Part shown: positions 1 through 10,323 of the stretch, piece by piece
Layout: every line of letters begins with the position of its first letter
Position numbering within the stretch: the stretch's first letter is position 1
Source of the DNA: Erythrobacter neustonensis
GTDB lineage: Bacteria; Pseudomonadota; Alphaproteobacteria; Sphingomonadales; Sphingomonadaceae
DNA: 64,000 nucleotides
Reading direction: 5' to 3'
Assembly (NCBI RefSeq): GCF_001663175.1
Contig: NZ_CP016033.1
Coordinates: 124,001-188,000, forward strand
Program-made: the position numbers and the translations under genes
The notes under the pieces: generated by a model
Database searches by the model: none
The model's input: the letters and a program-made list of their open reading frames with translations, nothing else
Told to the model about the DNA's origin: nothing

Positions 1-88
1 GCTCCCACTTCTTGCGCCACGTGAAGGGCAACCCGCAGGCCAGACAGGTCTTGGTCGGCAGATCGGACTTCTTGCGCATCTTCGGCAT
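1..88 (-). CDS. DUF2256 family small zinc-binding-like protein (N-terminal part)
   Basis: The reverse strand from 88 reads [19 protein letters not shown] and continues [10 protein letters not shown] to the window edge, so only 29 residues are visible. A basic start, a CxxC pair (C15, C18) and an FTWRKKW block are the pattern of the short DUF2256 proteins, usually about 40-60 residues with a second Cys pair near the C-terminus that would lie outside the window. Function is unknown; the Cys pairs suggest metal binding (inference). It is transcribed in the opposite direction to lptD and lies downstream of pepA on the same strand, 42 bases past the pepA stop. Confidence 0.75.
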   Translation of the reverse strand, partial: MPKMRKKSDLPTKTCLACGLPFTWRKKWE

Positions 89-130
89 TTGCGGCCTACC
101 GCTGCGCTATATAAGGCACGGAAATGCGGC

Positions 131-1591
131 TTACGCCTCGACCACGTCGCGCACGAACTGGTCGAGCAAGCGCACGCCGTAACCCGTCGCGCCCTTGTCC
201 CAGGTCTGGCCCGGCTTGTTCGACCACACCATGCCCGCAATATCGAGGTGCGCCCACGGGGTGCCATCCTTGATGAAGCGCTGCAGGAACTGTGCGGCGG
301 TGATCGAGCCGGCCTCGCGCGGGCCGATGTTCTTCATGTCGGCGATCGGCGAATCGATCAGCTTGTCGTAATTCGGCCCGAGCGGCATCCGCCACAGCTT
401 GTCGCCGCTGGTCTGGCCCGCTGCGGTCAGCTGCTGGGCGAGCGTGTCGTCATTGGCGAACATCCCGCCATATTCGTTGCCGAGGCTGATGATCATGGCG
501 CCGGTCAGCGTGGCAAGGTCGACGATGCGTGCAGCATCATAATGCGTCTGCGCCCAGTGCAGCGCATCGCACAGCACCAGCCGCCCTTCGGCATCGGTGT
601 TGAGCACTTCGACCGTCTGCCCGCTCATCGTGGTGACGACATCGCCGGGGCGCTGTGCCTTGCCGTCGGGCATGTTCTCGACGAGGCCCATCACGCCGAT
701 CACGTTGGCCTTCGCCTTGCGGCCCGCCAGCGCGAGCATCGCGCCCGCGACTGCGCCCGCGCCGCCCATGTCCCACTTCATGTCTTCCATGCCCGGCCCG
801 GGCTTCAGCGAGATGCCGCCGGTATCGAAAGTCACGCCCTTGCCGACGAAGACCGTGGGCTTGTCACCTTCTTGCCCGCCGTTCCAGCGGATCGCGATCA
901 GCTTCGATTCGCGCTCCGAACCCTGGCCGACGCCGACAAGCGCGCCCATGCCGAGCGCGGTCATCTCGTCTTCACCCAGCACGGTGACTTCGACACCGGT
1001 GCCCGCAAATGCCTTTTCGCAGGCCTCGACGAAGGTTGCAGGATAAAGGAAATTGGCAGGCTCGGTCACCAGCGTGCGGGTGAATTCGATGCCCTTGGCC
1101 AGCGCGCTTTCACGCTCCCACGCCGCATCGGTGCCCTCGGGCGCGCCGACCACGTGGATCTTGGTCAGCGAGGGGCGCTTGTCGGCGGCAAGCCGCGTGC
1201 GATAGGCATCGTGGCGGAAAGCGCGCAGCCGCACGGCGAGCAGCACAGCGGCAGCTTCGTCCGCGCAAAGGCCCGCGCCGCCCAGATCGAGCACCATCGC
1301 GCTCTCGCCCGAAACCAGATACTTGGCCGTCAGCGCAGCGCCTGCGCGCTCGCAATTGGCGCGGCGGTCGGCAGCCCCGGTTTCGCCGGCCCCCGCCAGC
1401 GCGACGCGCCGCACGCCCGCGCCATCAGCCGCGAAGCCTTCGAACACCTGCCCCGCCCGGCCCGTGAACCGCGACGCGGCCGCGCCTTCGACCAGCGCTT
1501 GATCGAGGTCGGCCAGCGCCTGCCCCTGATTCACGATCCGCGCTTGAAGGCGGACATCGGCGGGAGGAGCGGCGGCGAAATGGATCTGCAT
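131..1591 (-). CDS. pepA: Leucyl aminopeptidase, M17 family
   Basis: Cytosolic dizinc/manganese aminopeptidase that removes N-terminal residues from peptides. The protein has 486 residues, normal for the family. The catalytic core shows GKGVTFDTGGISLKP (from about residue 250), which holds metal and catalytic lysine and aspartate residues, then WDMGGAG, and the M17 signature NTDAEGRLVL (about residue 331). The ATG at 1591 was chosen over a longer in-frame start at 1687 because GGAG stands six bases before it and the extra 32 residues are not like the family. It diverges from lptD across about 140 bases that must hold both promoters. Confidence 0.95.
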   Translation of the reverse strand: MQIHFAAAPPADVRLQARIVNQGQALADLDQALVEGAAASRFTGRAGQVFEGFAADGAGVRRVALAGAGETGAADRRANCERAGAALTAKYLVSGESAMVLDLGGAGLCADEAAAVLLAVRLRAFRHDAYRTRLAADKRPSLTKIHVVGAPEGTDAAWERESALAKGIEFTRTLVTEPANFLYPATFVEACEKAFAGTGVEVTVLGEDEMTALGMGALVGVGQGSERESKLIAIRWNGGQEGDKPTVFVGKGVTFDTGGISLKPGPGMEDMKWDMGGAGAVAGAMLALAGRKAKANVIGVMGLVENMPDGKAQRPGDVVTTMSGQTVEVLNTDAEGRLVLCDALHWAQTHYDAARIVDLATLTGAMIISLGNEYGGMFANDDTLAQQLTAAGQTSGDKLWRMPLGPNYDKLIDSPIADMKNIGPREAGSITAAQFLQRFIKDGTPWAHLDIAGMVWSNKPGQTWDKGATGYGVRLLDQFVRDVVEA

Positions 1592-1729
1592 GGGAACTCC
1601 GGAAAAACTCGTTGCGCCGCACGCAAAAAGGGCGGCGTTGGCAGAGCGCTGCGCTGCCGCGACGAACTGCGAACAGGGCTTGCGCAATGGCGATTGCGAT
1701 TAGGCGCGAGCGGTGCAATAGGCAAGGCC

Positions 1730-4018
1730 ATGTCGGGAGGCTTGCAAGACGCACCGCGTGACGACACGCGACCTGCCCAGCGCTTCCCGGCGCGGGGTGC
1801 CTCATCGCGTCTGGTGCTCGCGCTGCTGATGATGGGTGCGCCCGCCGCGCTCGCCGCGCAGGATCAGGTGCCGGACGCCAGCGCCGCAGACGCGCAAGCC
1901 CCCGCGACTGCACCGCGCCAGATCGATTTCGAAGCGTCCGAGATCGGTTACAATTCCGAAGCCGATACCGTCACCGCGCGCGGCAACGTGATCCTGCGCT
2001 CGGAAGACCGCTCGGTCCGCGCCGATCAGGTGACGTGGGATCGCAATGCGGGCACGATCATCGCCACCGGCAACATCCGGCTGGTCGACGATGCCGGCAA
2101 CCAGCTCTTCACCGACCGCGTCGAACTGACCGAGGAATTCGACACCGGGGCAATGAGCGATCTTTTGATCGCGCTGCGTGCCGGCGGCAGACTGGCGGCG
2201 CGGTCGGCAACGCGCACCGCCGATGGCAATGCCGAACTGATCGATGCGGCCTATTCGGCCTGCCCCGTGGTCGATGCCGAAGGCTGCCCGAAAGAGCCGA
2301 CCTGGCGGGTGACCGCGCGCCGGGTGATCTACGACCAGAAGGCCGGGCGCGTCCGCTTCGAAGGCGCGATGCTCGAACTGTTCGGCGCGCGCATCCTGCC
2401 GCTGCCGGGCCTCGCGATCCGCACCGATGGCGGCGCGGAAAGCGGATTTCTGGTTCCCGATATCCGGGTGACACAGGTCAACGGGCTCGAACTGTCGGGC
2501 GAATATTACTGGCGCGTCGCACCGAACGCCGATCTGACGCTGGGTGCCTACGTGTTCTCCAACGCCGCCCCGATGGCGAGCGCGAAGTGGCAGCACCTAA
2601 CCGAAAAGGGTGCCTATCAGGTCACGGGCTATGCCACCTTCTCGGACCGCGCGACCGACTTTACCGGCGGGGAAAGCCTGCGCAGCGATCCGCGCGGCTA
2701 TCTCGATGCCAATGGCCGGTTCCAGTTCTCCCCTGACTGGAGCCTGACCGGATCGATCCGGCTCGCCTCGGACCGCACCTTCCTGCGCCGCTACGATATC
2801 AGCCGCGATGACCGGCTGCGCTCGACGATCAATCTCGAACGGATCACCGACCGGTCGTATTTCTCGCTCGCCGGATGGGCGACGCAGACGCTGCGGCTGA
2901 ACGCCGATCAGGGACAGGTGCCGCTTGCCCTCCCCGCGATCGATTACCGCCAGCGGATCGGCGACAATGTGCTCGGCGGCAAGCTGATGGTGCAGGCCAA
3001 CAGCCTCGCCCTGCTGCGCAACGACGGGCAGGACACGCAGCGCGCCTTTGCCGGTGCGCAATGGGATATGCGCCGCCTGACCCGCATGGGGCAGGTCGTG
3101 ACGCTGACCGGGCTGGTGCGCGGCGACATCTACAATACCAGCAACACGCTGGCGACGGCCACCGCCGCCTATCGCGGCACCGAAGGCTGGACCACGCGCG
3201 GGATTGCGACTGCCGCGCTCGATATCGAATGGCCTTTCGTGGGCGAAGCGCTGGGCGGCACGCAGGTGTTCAAGCCGCGCTTGCAGCTCGTCGCAAGCCC
3301 ACGCATCCGCAACCTCGCGGTCCCCAACGAAGATGCGCGCGCAATCGATCTGGAGGATTCGAACCTCTTCGCACTGAACCGTTTCCCCGGATATGACCGG
3401 GTGGAAGACGGCAGCCGCGTGACCTGGGGGCTCGACTGGGAATTGCAGCGCCCCGGCTGGCGGGTCAAATCGACCATCGGCCAGTCGTTCCGCCTGCAGG
3501 CGCCGCGCGAGGGGTTGTTCCCCGAAGGCACCGGCCTCACCGAGAAGGTCACCGATTTCGTCGGCCGCACCGAAGTGCGGTTCCAGAACCTCGTCCAGTT
3601 CACGCACCGCTTCCGGCTCGACAAGGACAATCTTGCAATCCGCCGCAACGAGATCGACGCGACGGTCGGATCGCGCCGGACCTATCTGGAAGTCGGCTAC
3701 CTGCGGCTCAACCGCGACATTTCCTCGGTCGAGGACTTGCGCGACCGCGAGGAAGTGCGCGCGGCTGCACGCGTCGCGATCGGACGCGCGTGGTCGGTGT
3801 TCGGCTCGGGCGTGTTCAACCTCACCGACGAGGAGGAAGACCCGATCTTCCAGCCCGACGGGTTCCAGCCGATCCGCACGCGGCTTGGCGTAGCCTATGC
3901 CGATGACTGCATCGAATTCGGGGCGACCTGGCGGCGCGACTTCATCGATGCGGGTGACGCGCGGCGGGGCAATGCGTTCCAGGTGTTCTTCGCGCTTCGC
4001 AACCTTGGCTTCCGCTAA
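1730..4018 (+). CDS. lptD: LPS-assembly protein LptD (OstA/Imp)
   Basis: Outer-membrane beta-barrel that, with LptE, inserts lipopolysaccharide into the outer leaflet. The 762 residues start with a basic stretch and a hydrophobic segment ending AALAAQ, a signal peptide. An OstA/LptA-like beta-jellyroll follows (about residues 65-180, with TVTARGNVILRSEDRSVRADQ), then the LptD barrel ending in NLGFR. The frame is open far upstream of 1730, but that part lies opposite pepA and has no family similarity, so ATG 1730 was used. First gene of a run with surA, pdxA and rsmA, the classical grouping in Proteobacteria. No lptE is recognisable nearby. Confidence 0.93.
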   Translation: MSGGLQDAPRDDTRPAQRFPARGASSRLVLALLMMGAPAALAAQDQVPDASAADAQAPATAPRQIDFEASEIGYNSEADTVTARGNVILRSEDRSVRADQVTWDRNAGTIIATGNIRLVDDAGNQLFTDRVELTEEFDTGAMSDLLIALRAGGRLAARSATRTADGNAELIDAAYSACPVVDAEGCPKEPTWRVTARRVIYDQKAGRVRFEGAMLELFGARILPLPGLAIRTDGGAESGFLVPDIRVTQVNGLELSGEYYWRVAPNADLTLGAYVFSNAAPMASAKWQHLTEKGAYQVTGYATFSDRATDFTGGESLRSDPRGYLDANGRFQFSPDWSLTGSIRLASDRTFLRRYDISRDDRLRSTINLERITDRSYFSLAGWATQTLRLNADQGQVPLALPAIDYRQRIGDNVLGGKLMVQANSLALLRNDGQDTQRAFAGAQWDMRRLTRMGQVVTLTGLVRGDIYNTSNTLATATAAYRGTEGWTTRGIATAALDIEWPFVGEALGGTQVFKPRLQLVASPRIRNLAVPNEDARAIDLEDSNLFALNRFPGYDRVEDGSRVTWGLDWELQRPGWRVKSTIGQSFRLQAPREGLFPEGTGLTEKVTDFVGRTEVRFQNLVQFTHRFRLDKDNLAIRRNEIDATVGSRRTYLEVGYLRLNRDISSVEDLRDREEVRAAARVAIGRAWSVFGSGVFNLTDEEEDPIFQPDGFQPIRTRLGVAYADDCIEFGATWRRDFIDAGDARRGNAFQVFFALRNLGFR

Positions 4019-4208
4019 TCGACGCCGGTATAGCAGGCTCGATTGGCAGCACGCGCAAATCGCGTTAAGGGCAGCGCCGAAGGCGAAGGTGGCCGCGGGA
4101 TCGGCTAGCCCACTCAGCTTTCGTTCAGCCGGTGCGAGCCATCGGCGAACTGACTGCGGCGGACATTCTGATCGCCGGATGACTAGGCCAGAAGGCGGGA
4201 CCAAACGA

Positions 4209-5582
4209 GTGAGTGTAAAGCTGTTTACCAAGGCGCTGTTCGCCAAGACCGGAATTGCCCTGACCACCACCGGAATGCTCGGCCTCGTGCTCGCGCCGGT
4301 TGCCCTGTCGGCGCAGACCGTTGCGGTGCCGACTGCGGAAAACCCCTTCGGCCTGCCTGCCGACATCACCCTGTTCGGCAAGACCGATCCCGACCGCCGG
4401 ACCGCGACCGCGATCGTCAATGGCTATGTCATCACCGGAACCGACATCGATCAGCGCGTCGCGCTCGTCACCGCCGCATCCGAAGCGCCCATCCCCGAAG
4501 ATGAACTGCTGCGCCTGCGGGTGCAGGTGCTGCGCAACCTGATCGACGAAACGCTCAAGATCCAGAAGGCCGCCGCCGACGAGATCGCCGCCCCGCGCGA
4601 CGAGATCGAGCGCACCTTCCAGCAGCTCGTCGCGCAGAATTTCGGCGGCGATACCGCCAAGATGGACGCCTATCTGGCGTCGATCGGCTCGTCGTCGGCA
4701 TCGCTCAAGCGGCAGATCGAAGGCGAAGTCGCGTGGGAGAACATCCTGCGCCGCAACATCACGCCGTTCGTCAACGTGTCGGCCGAAGAGGTCAACGAGT
4801 TCCTCAAGCGGATGAACGAAGCGCGCGGCACCGACGAATATCGCGTCGGCGAGATCTATCTGACCGCCACGACCGAAAACCGCGCCACCGTGCTCGCCAA
4901 TGCGCAGGCGATCATGCAGCAATTGCAGCAGGGTGGCAGCTTTGTCGCCTATGCGCGGCAATATTCCGAAGCGAGCAGCGCGGTCGTCGGCGGCGATCTA
5001 GGCTGGGTGCGGCTCGGCCAGCTGCCGCCCGAAATCGGCGCGGTAACCCGCACGATGCAGACGGGCCAGTTGAAGGGCCCGATCGAGGTTCCCGGCGGCT
5101 TTTCGATCATCTACCTGATCAACAAGCGTCAGGTGCTGATGGCTGATCCGACCGAAGCACTGCTCAGCCTGAAGCAGGTGTCGATCACCTTCCCTGCGGG
5201 CGTTACGCAGGCACAGGCCGAAGCGCGTGTGGCAGAATTCGGCAACTTCATGAAGACCGTGCGTGGCTGCGGCGATGTCGATGCCGGCGCGGCGAAGATC
5301 GGCGCCCAAGTCGTATCGAACGACCAAATCAAGGCAGCGACCCTGCCCGAGCAACTGCGCAACATCCTGCTGAACCTCCAGGTCGGTCAGTCGACCCCGC
5401 CGTTCGGCGGCATTCAGGAAGGCGTGCGCGTGCTGATGCTGTGCGGACGCGATGATCCCAAGGATGCCGGCGCGCCGACCTTTGCCACGGTGATGAGCCA
5501 GATCGAGGAAGAGCGCGTCAACAAGCGCGCACAGCGGTTGCTGCGCGATCTGCGCAACGACGCCTATATCGAATACAATTGA
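4209..5582 (+). CDS. surA: Periplasmic peptidylprolyl isomerase / chaperone, SurA-like
   Basis: Predicted periplasmic chaperone for outer-membrane proteins, a natural partner of the upstream lptD. The 457 residues begin with a signal peptide (VSVKLFTKALF... ending VALSAQ). A SurA N-terminal helical domain contains NGYVITGTDIDQRVAL and LRNLIDETLKIQKA. A parvulin (rotamase) domain near residues 215-310 includes GGDLGWVRLGQLPPE and PGGFSIIYL. Only one parvulin domain is evident, while E. coli SurA has two; a single domain is common in alphaproteobacteria. GTG 4209 is preferred because GAAGGCGGGA lies eight bases upstream; ATG 4179 is the alternative. Its stop overlaps the pdxA start. Confidence 0.88.
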   Translation: MSVKLFTKALFAKTGIALTTTGMLGLVLAPVALSAQTVAVPTAENPFGLPADITLFGKTDPDRRTATAIVNGYVITGTDIDQRVALVTAASEAPIPEDELLRLRVQVLRNLIDETLKIQKAAADEIAAPRDEIERTFQQLVAQNFGGDTAKMDAYLASIGSSSASLKRQIEGEVAWENILRRNITPFVNVSAEEVNEFLKRMNEARGTDEYRVGEIYLTATTENRATVLANAQAIMQQLQQGGSFVAYARQYSEASSAVVGGDLGWVRLGQLPPEIGAVTRTMQTGQLKGPIEVPGGFSIIYLINKRQVLMADPTEALLSLKQVSITFPAGVTQAQAEARVAEFGNFMKTVRGCGDVDAGAAKIGAQVVSNDQIKAATLPEQLRNILLNLQVGQSTPPFGGIQEGVRVLMLCGRDDPKDAGAPTFATVMSQIEEERVNKRAQRLLRDLRNDAYIEYN

Positions 5583-6592
5583 ACCTGTCACACGCGCCCC
5601 TTGCGATCACGCTGGGCGATCCGGCGGGAATCGGGCCGGAAGTAATCCTTGGCGCGTGGGCAAGGCTGCGCGCTGAACGCCGCGCCCCGCCGGCCTTCGT
5701 GGTCGGCGGCGCGGGCCTGCTTCGCGCGGCGGGCGAGGCGCTGCGGATCGACTGTCCGGTGGTGCCGATTGCGACCGCCGACGAGGCGGCTTTCGCCTGC
5801 GCTGCGGGACTGCCGGTGATGGCGGGGCTCGACGTTCCCTATGCACCTGGCCAGCCGACAGCCGACGGCGCGCAGGCAGCGCTGGCATCGTTGCAATGGG
5901 GCACGCGGCTCGCGCGCGCCGGGACGGCGGCGGGCGTGGTCACCGCACCCATCGCCAAGGCGGCGCTGGCGGCGATCGGATGGGATTATCCGGGACAGAC
6001 CGAATATCTCGCCGATGCCTGCGGCGCGCCCTACCGCGATGCGGTGATGATGCTGGCGGGGCCATCGCTTCGCACCGTCCCGCTGACAGTGCATGTCGCA
6101 TTGGCCGAAGTGCCCACGCTGCTCTCGCCCGGGCTGATCGTCCACAAGGCGCGAATCGTCGCTGCCGGGCTGACGCGAGATTTCGGCATCCCGCGCCCGC
6201 GTCTCGCGATCGCCGCACTGAACCCGCATGCGGGAGAGCAAGGCCAGTTCGGCGATGAGGAAGCGCGGATCATCGCCCCTGCGATTGCAGAGCTTCGCGC
6301 CGAGGGCATCGATGCCACCGGACCCGTGCCCGGCGACGCGCTGTTCACGCCGCGCGCGCGCCAAGGCTATGATGCGGCCTTGTGCATGTATCACGATCAG
6401 GCGCTGATCCCGCTGAAGGCGCTCGAATTCGATGAGGGCGTCAATGTCACGCTCGGGCTGCCGATCATCCGCACCTCGCCCGATCACGGCACTGCCTTCG
6501 ACATTGCGGGCAAGGGCCTCGCCGATCCCGGCGCAATGGCCGCGGCGATCCTGATGGCGGCAGACATGGCGATGGCGCGGCACCGCGGCTGA
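5579..6592 (+). CDS. pdxA: 4-hydroxythreonine-4-phosphate dehydrogenase
   Basis: NAD-dependent step of the DXP-dependent pyridoxal 5'-phosphate pathway. The 337 residues show the N-terminal LGDPAGIGPE motif, YPGQTEYLAD, LNPHAGEQGQFGDEE and MYHDQALIPLK, which carry the metal-binding histidines and aspartates of PdxA, then TSPDHGTAFDIAGK near the C-terminus. The apparent start is TTG 5579 inside the surA stop (TTGA overlap). No ATG fits without losing the conserved start of the first strand, so translation is probably coupled to surA. Placement between surA and rsmA matches the usual proteobacterial operon. Confidence 0.93.
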   Translation: MNLSHAPLAITLGDPAGIGPEVILGAWARLRAERRAPPAFVVGGAGLLRAAGEALRIDCPVVPIATADEAAFACAAGLPVMAGLDVPYAPGQPTADGAQAALASLQWGTRLARAGTAAGVVTAPIAKAALAAIGWDYPGQTEYLADACGAPYRDAVMMLAGPSLRTVPLTVHVALAEVPTLLSPGLIVHKARIVAAGLTRDFGIPRPRLAIAALNPHAGEQGQFGDEEARIIAPAIAELRAEGIDATGPVPGDALFTPRARQGYDAALCMYHDQALIPLKALEFDEGVNVTLGLPIIRTSPDHGTAFDIAGKGLADPGAMAAAILMAADMAMARHRG

Positions 6593-6661
6593 AATCGTTC
6601 GCGGCCAGCGCAGGCGAATGGTGGCTCGACTTCGCGCGACCCGAGCGGCTAGGAGGGCCGC

Positions 6662-7507
6662 GTGAGCACCCCGCCCCTGCCCCCGATCCGCGATGTCATC
6701 CAGCGCCACGGCCTCGCTGCGTCCAAGGCGCTGGGGCAGAACTTCCTGCTCGACGAGCAATTGCTTGCGCGCATCGCCGCGCTGCCGGGCGATCTGGCCG
6801 GCGCGCAGGTGCTTGAAGTCGGGCCCGGCCCCGGCGGCCTGACGCGCGCGCTGTTGCGAGCGGGCGCGCGGGTTACCGCGATCGAGATGGACCGCCGCTG
6901 CCTGCCCGCGCTCGCCGAACTGGGGGAGAGTTTCCCCGGCCAGTTGACCGTGATCGAAGGCGATGCGCTCAAGCTCGATCACAATGCGCTTATGAACGCA
7001 GAGCCGTTCCATGTATTGTCGAACCTTCCCTACAACGTCGGCACCGCCTTGTTCGTGCGCTGGCTTTCGGGCGAGGCGTGGCCGCCGCTGTGGCAATCGC
7101 TGACACTGATGTTTCAGCGCGAGGTTGCCGACCGGATCGCGGCGGGCGCCGGCGAGGACGCCTATGGCCGCCTCGCAGTGCTTGCGCAGTGGCGCAGCGA
7201 AGCCCGGTTGGCGATGAAGGTTCACCGCAGCGCCTTTACCCCGCCCCCCAAGGTGATGAGCGCGATCGTCCACGTCACCCCTGCCGCGATGCCCGAAGGG
7301 GTTTCGGCGCGGATGCTCGAACGCCTTACCGAAGCCGCCTTCGGCCAGCGCCGCAAGATGCTGCGCCAGAGCCTGAAAGGCGTGCCGGGCGCATTGGAGG
7401 CGCTCAGCCGCATCGGCATCGACGAGACGCGGCGCGCCGAAACGGTCAGCGTGGCGGAGTTCGTGGCACTGGCGCGGGCGCTGGGTGCTGCCCGGGCAGA
7501 GCCTTAG
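6662..7507 (+). CDS. rsmA: 16S rRNA dimethyladenosine transferase
   Basis: Also called KsgA. It dimethylates two adjacent adenines in the 3' terminal helix of 16S rRNA during 30S maturation, using S-adenosylmethionine. The 281 residues include LGQNFLLD near the N-terminus, the SAM motif [10 protein letters not shown], the acidic end of strand 2 (AIEMD), and the adenine N6 methyltransferase motif NLPYNV. The C-terminal part ([14 protein letters not shown]) is typical. The start is GTG 6662 with the strong AGGAGGG just before it. Last gene of the lptD run; its stop codon overlaps by four bases the stop of the convergent gene at 7504. Confidence 0.95.
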   Translation: MSTPPLPPIRDVIQRHGLAASKALGQNFLLDEQLLARIAALPGDLAGAQVLEVGPGPGGLTRALLRAGARVTAIEMDRRCLPALAELGESFPGQLTVIEGDALKLDHNALMNAEPFHVLSNLPYNVGTALFVRWLSGEAWPPLWQSLTLMFQREVADRIAAGAGEDAYGRLAVLAQWRSEARLAMKVHRSAFTPPPKVMSAIVHVTPAAMPEGVSARMLERLTEAAFGQRRKMLRQSLKGVPGALEALSRIGIDETRRAETVSVAEFVALARALGAARAEP

Positions 7508-8055
7508 GTGCGCTGAAGCCCGCGCAGCACTTTGGCGCGTTGCAGCATCAGGGCAAGGATTTCGGATCGCTCCGCCGCCCATTGCAGGATATTGGAAAAC
7601 ATCAGGATTTCGATGCCGTCCACGCCTTCCATGCGCACCCCGTATTCGTTCTTCAGAAGGTCCCATGCCGCGGGCTCGATCGTCATCTTGTCGAACGGCA
7701 GGAACAGGTCGCGGCAGCCATATTTGAACGGCGGCACGATCGACAGGCTCAGCCCGTGGGGATAAACCCCAACCATCACAGGCGGGTGACGGTGGGATTT
7801 GACATCCCCCGACAGGTGGCCGAACCTGTATCCGGGCTGCGAAATGCGCACCATGCCGGTCATTTTCTTGCCGATCGGCTTCGGCAGGTCGGTTGCCGCG
7901 TAAAGCCTTTCATAGTCGCGCCAGCGCCCGTTGCTGGCGTGCATGATGTAGAATGCGACGCCGCCGAAGAACACCAGACTGATCGCGCTGACCAGTGTCA
8001 TGTAGACCTGTTCGACAATCTCACCCATTGCAAAGCGCCCCGAAAGCCCGAACAT
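7504..8055 (-). CDS. Membrane-anchored conserved hypothetical protein
   Basis: I do not recognise a named family. The 183-residue product has one clear transmembrane segment near the N-terminus (about residues 18-38, [18 protein letters not shown]) and then a soluble part rich in prolines and aromatics ([23 protein letters not shown]). The likely topology is an N-terminal anchor with a globular domain. Two starts are possible: ATG 8055, and ATG 8028 (MGEIVEQVY), which has GGGGCG about eight bases upstream. It runs convergently to rsmA with a four-base overlap, so it is not part of that operon. The glcB stop lies 41 bases from the longer start, and glcB is on the same strand upstream. Confidence 0.6.
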   Translation of the reverse strand: MFGLSGRFAMGEIVEQVYMTLVSAISLVFFGGVAFYIMHASNGRWRDYERLYAATDLPKPIGKKMTGMVRISQPGYRFGHLSGDVKSHRHPPVMVGVYPHGLSLSIVPPFKYGCRDLFLPFDKMTIEPAAWDLLKNEYGVRMEGVDGIEILMFSNILQWAAERSEILALMLQRAKVLRGLQRT

Positions 8056-8096
8056 TCAGGCGCTGCAAGACTAGTCTAAAAGGGTAGCCAAAGCGT

Positions 8097-10196
8097 TCAC
8101 CCGGCCTTCTGCTTGAGGCGCCAGGCGTGCAGCAGCGGTTCGGTGTAGCCGCTGGGCTGCTCCACCCCCTTGAAGATCAGATCCTTGGCTGCGCGATAGG
8201 CCGCGTCGTCCTCGTTGCCGGTCAGCGGCACGTAAAGCGGATCGCCCGCGTTCTGCGCGTCGACCTTGGCGGCCATCCGCCGCAGCGAATCGAGCACCTG
8301 CGCTTCTGACACCACCCCGTGCAGCAGCCAGTTGGCGATGTGCTGCGAGGAAATGCGCAAGGTCGCGCGGTCTTCCATCAGGCCCACATCATTGATGTCG
8401 GGCACCTTGGAACAGCCCACGCCCTGATCGATCCAGCGCACGACATAGCCCAAGAGGCCCTGGCAATTGTTATCGAGTTCCTCGGCGATTTCGGCTTCCG
8501 ACCAGTTCGCGCCTTCGGCCAGCGGGATCGACAGCAGCGCGTCGAGGCCCATCGGTTCGGGCAGGCTCTTCTGCACATCGAAAACGTCGATCTGGTGATA
8601 ATGCAGCGCGTGGAGCGTCGCGGCGGTGGGGGACGGCACCCATGCGGTGTTCGCGCCTGCGTTGAGGTGGCCGATCTTTTCGACCATCATCTGCCCCATC
8701 AGATCGGGCGCGGCCCACATGCCCTTGCCGATCTGCGCCTTGCCCGACAGGCCGTGGGCAAGGCCGATGGCGACATTGCGCGCTTCGTAGGATTTCAGCC
8801 AAGCTGAGCTCTTCATCGCGCCCTTGCGCAGCATCGGCCCGGCCCGCATCGAGGTGTGGATTTCGTCCCCCGTGCGGTCGAGGAAGCCGGTGTTGATGAA
8901 CACGATCCGGTCTTTGACCGCGTGGATGCAGGCGGCAAGGTTCGCCGACGTGCGGCGCTCTTCGTCCATCACACCGACCTTGATCGTGTGACGCGGCAGG
9001 CCGAGCAGGTCTTCCACGCAATCGAACAGGTGGTTGGTGAAAGCACATTCTTCCGGCCCGTGCATCTTGGGCTTCACGATGTAGATCGAGCCGCACGCCG
9101 AGTTGCCGAACTTGCCCTTGCCTTCCACATCCAGCGTGCTGATCGCGCTGGTGAAAACAGCGTCCATGATGCCCTCGGGCACCTCGCTGCCGTCGGGAAG
9201 GCGGATCGCGGGGTTGGTCATCAGGTGGCCGACATTGCGCACGAACATCAGGCTGCGGCCCTTGAGGGTCTGCACGCTGCCGCCTGCATCGGTGTAGGTC
9301 TTGTCGCCTGCCAGCGTACGGGTGAGGGTCTTGCCGCCCTTCGCGAAGCTCTCCGACAGGTCGCCGCGGATGATGCCGAGCCAGTTGGTGTAAGCGAGCA
9401 GCTTGTCTGCCGCATCAACCGCTGCGACCGAATCCTCACAATCGGCAATCGTGGTGAGCGCGGCTTCGACGATGATATCGGCAATGCCCGCCTTGTCGGT
9501 CGCGCCGACGGGGGTGGCGGGATCGAAGACGATTTCAACGTGCAATCCGTTGTTCTTGAGCAGCACGCCCTTCTCGGTCGTTCCGACCTGCTGCGCCGGA
9601 TCGGCGAGCGCGATTGCCTCGCGGCCCGCAAGGCCAGCCCAGCTTGCCCCGCCCGCGAGCGGAAAGGTTTTGTCGAGGAACTGCCGCCCGCGCGCGATCA
9701 CCGCCGCGCCCCGCGCCTCGTCATAGCCGCCTGGCCGCGCCGGGGGCGCATCGAGCGCGTCGGTGCCGTAGAAGGCATCATACAGGCTCCCCCAACGCGC
9801 ATTCGCCGCGTTGAGCAGGAAGCGGGCGTTGAGGATCGGCACCACCAACTGCGGCCCGGCCATCGTCGCGATCTCGGGATCAACGTTCCGCGTGCCGATC
9901 TGGAAGTCGCCGGGCTCGGGAACGAGGTAGCCGATTTCGGTCAGGAACGCCTTGTAGGCGGCGGCATCATGCGGCTTTCCCGCGCGCTCCATATGCCATG
10001 CGTCGATCTGCGCCTGCAATTCCTCGCGCTTCGCCAGCAGCGCGCGGTTCTTCGGCGCGAACTCGGCCAGCAGCGCGGCAAAGCCCTGCCAAAAGGCATC
10101 GGCATCGCGCCCCAGCGGCGCCAGCACTTCCTTTTCGAGGAAGGTCGCCAGCGGCAAAGCGATGCTCACGCCGGCGCGGGTCGTCATGTCAGTCAT
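8097..10196 (-). CDS. glcB: Malate synthase G
   Basis: Condenses glyoxylate with acetyl-CoA to malate (glyoxylate shunt or glycolate use) in the cytosol. The 699 residues match the large monomeric G isoform (about 720) rather than the 530-residue A form. Visible family blocks are [65 protein letters not shown] and [21 protein letters not shown] lies five bases before ATG 10196. No isocitrate lyase is present in the window. Downstream on the same strand is the unrelated membrane protein at 7504. Confidence 0.95.
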   Translation of the reverse strand: MTDMTTRAGVSIALPLATFLEKEVLAPLGRDADAFWQGFAALLAEFAPKNRALLAKREELQAQIDAWHMERAGKPHDAAAYKAFLTEIGYLVPEPGDFQIGTRNVDPEIATMAGPQLVVPILNARFLLNAANARWGSLYDAFYGTDALDAPPARPGGYDEARGAAVIARGRQFLDKTFPLAGGASWAGLAGREAIALADPAQQVGTTEKGVLLKNNGLHVEIVFDPATPVGATDKAGIADIIVEAALTTIADCEDSVAAVDAADKLLAYTNWLGIIRGDLSESFAKGGKTLTRTLAGDKTYTDAGGSVQTLKGRSLMFVRNVGHLMTNPAIRLPDGSEVPEGIMDAVFTSAISTLDVEGKGKFGNSACGSIYIVKPKMHGPEECAFTNHLFDCVEDLLGLPRHTIKVGVMDEERRTSANLAACIHAVKDRIVFINTGFLDRTGDEIHTSMRAGPMLRKGAMKSSAWLKSYEARNVAIGLAHGLSGKAQIGKGMWAAPDLMGQMMVEKIGHLNAGANTAWVPSPTAATLHALHYHQIDVFDVQKSLPEPMGLDALLSIPLAEGANWSEAEIAEELDNNCQGLLGYVVRWIDQGVGCSKVPDINDVGLMEDRATLRISSQHIANWLLHGVVSEAQVLDSLRRMAAKVDAQNAGDPLYVPLTGNEDDAAYRAAKDLIFKGVEQPSGYTEPLLHAWRLKQKAG

Positions 10197-10247
10197 TCAG
10201 GTCCTCGTATGGTAAGCTTGCAAAGCCGAACCCGGGGAGGAGAGGAC

Positions 10248-10313
10248 ATGGCCGCCTATGCCGCAGGGGACGCACGATTGCAACGGGTTGGACATGGCCC
10301 TGCGCGGCGCTAA
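10248..10313 (+). CDS. Candidate 21-residue Arg-rich leader peptide upstream of the ast genes
   Basis: A very strong Shine-Dalgarno (GGGGAGGAGAGGAC) precedes an ATG that opens a 22-codon frame ending TAA ten bases before the M20 hydrolase start. The peptide begins MAAYAAGDAR and has four arginines in 21 residues, two of them directly before the stop, encoded by CGA, CGG, CGG and CGC. The downstream genes catabolise arginine, so a leader that senses charged tRNA-Arg or controls coupled translation is conceivable (inference). It may also be a chance frame behind a purine-rich leader. No terminator/antiterminator pair was obvious in the short gap. Confidence 0.35.
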   Translation: MAAYAAGDARLQRVGHGPARR

Positions 10314-10323
10314 TGGGGGAGGC

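Noticed and set aside
89..1729. N-terminal extension of the lptD frame
   Set aside because: Opposite to pepA, without similarity. A signal peptide appears only after ATG 1730.
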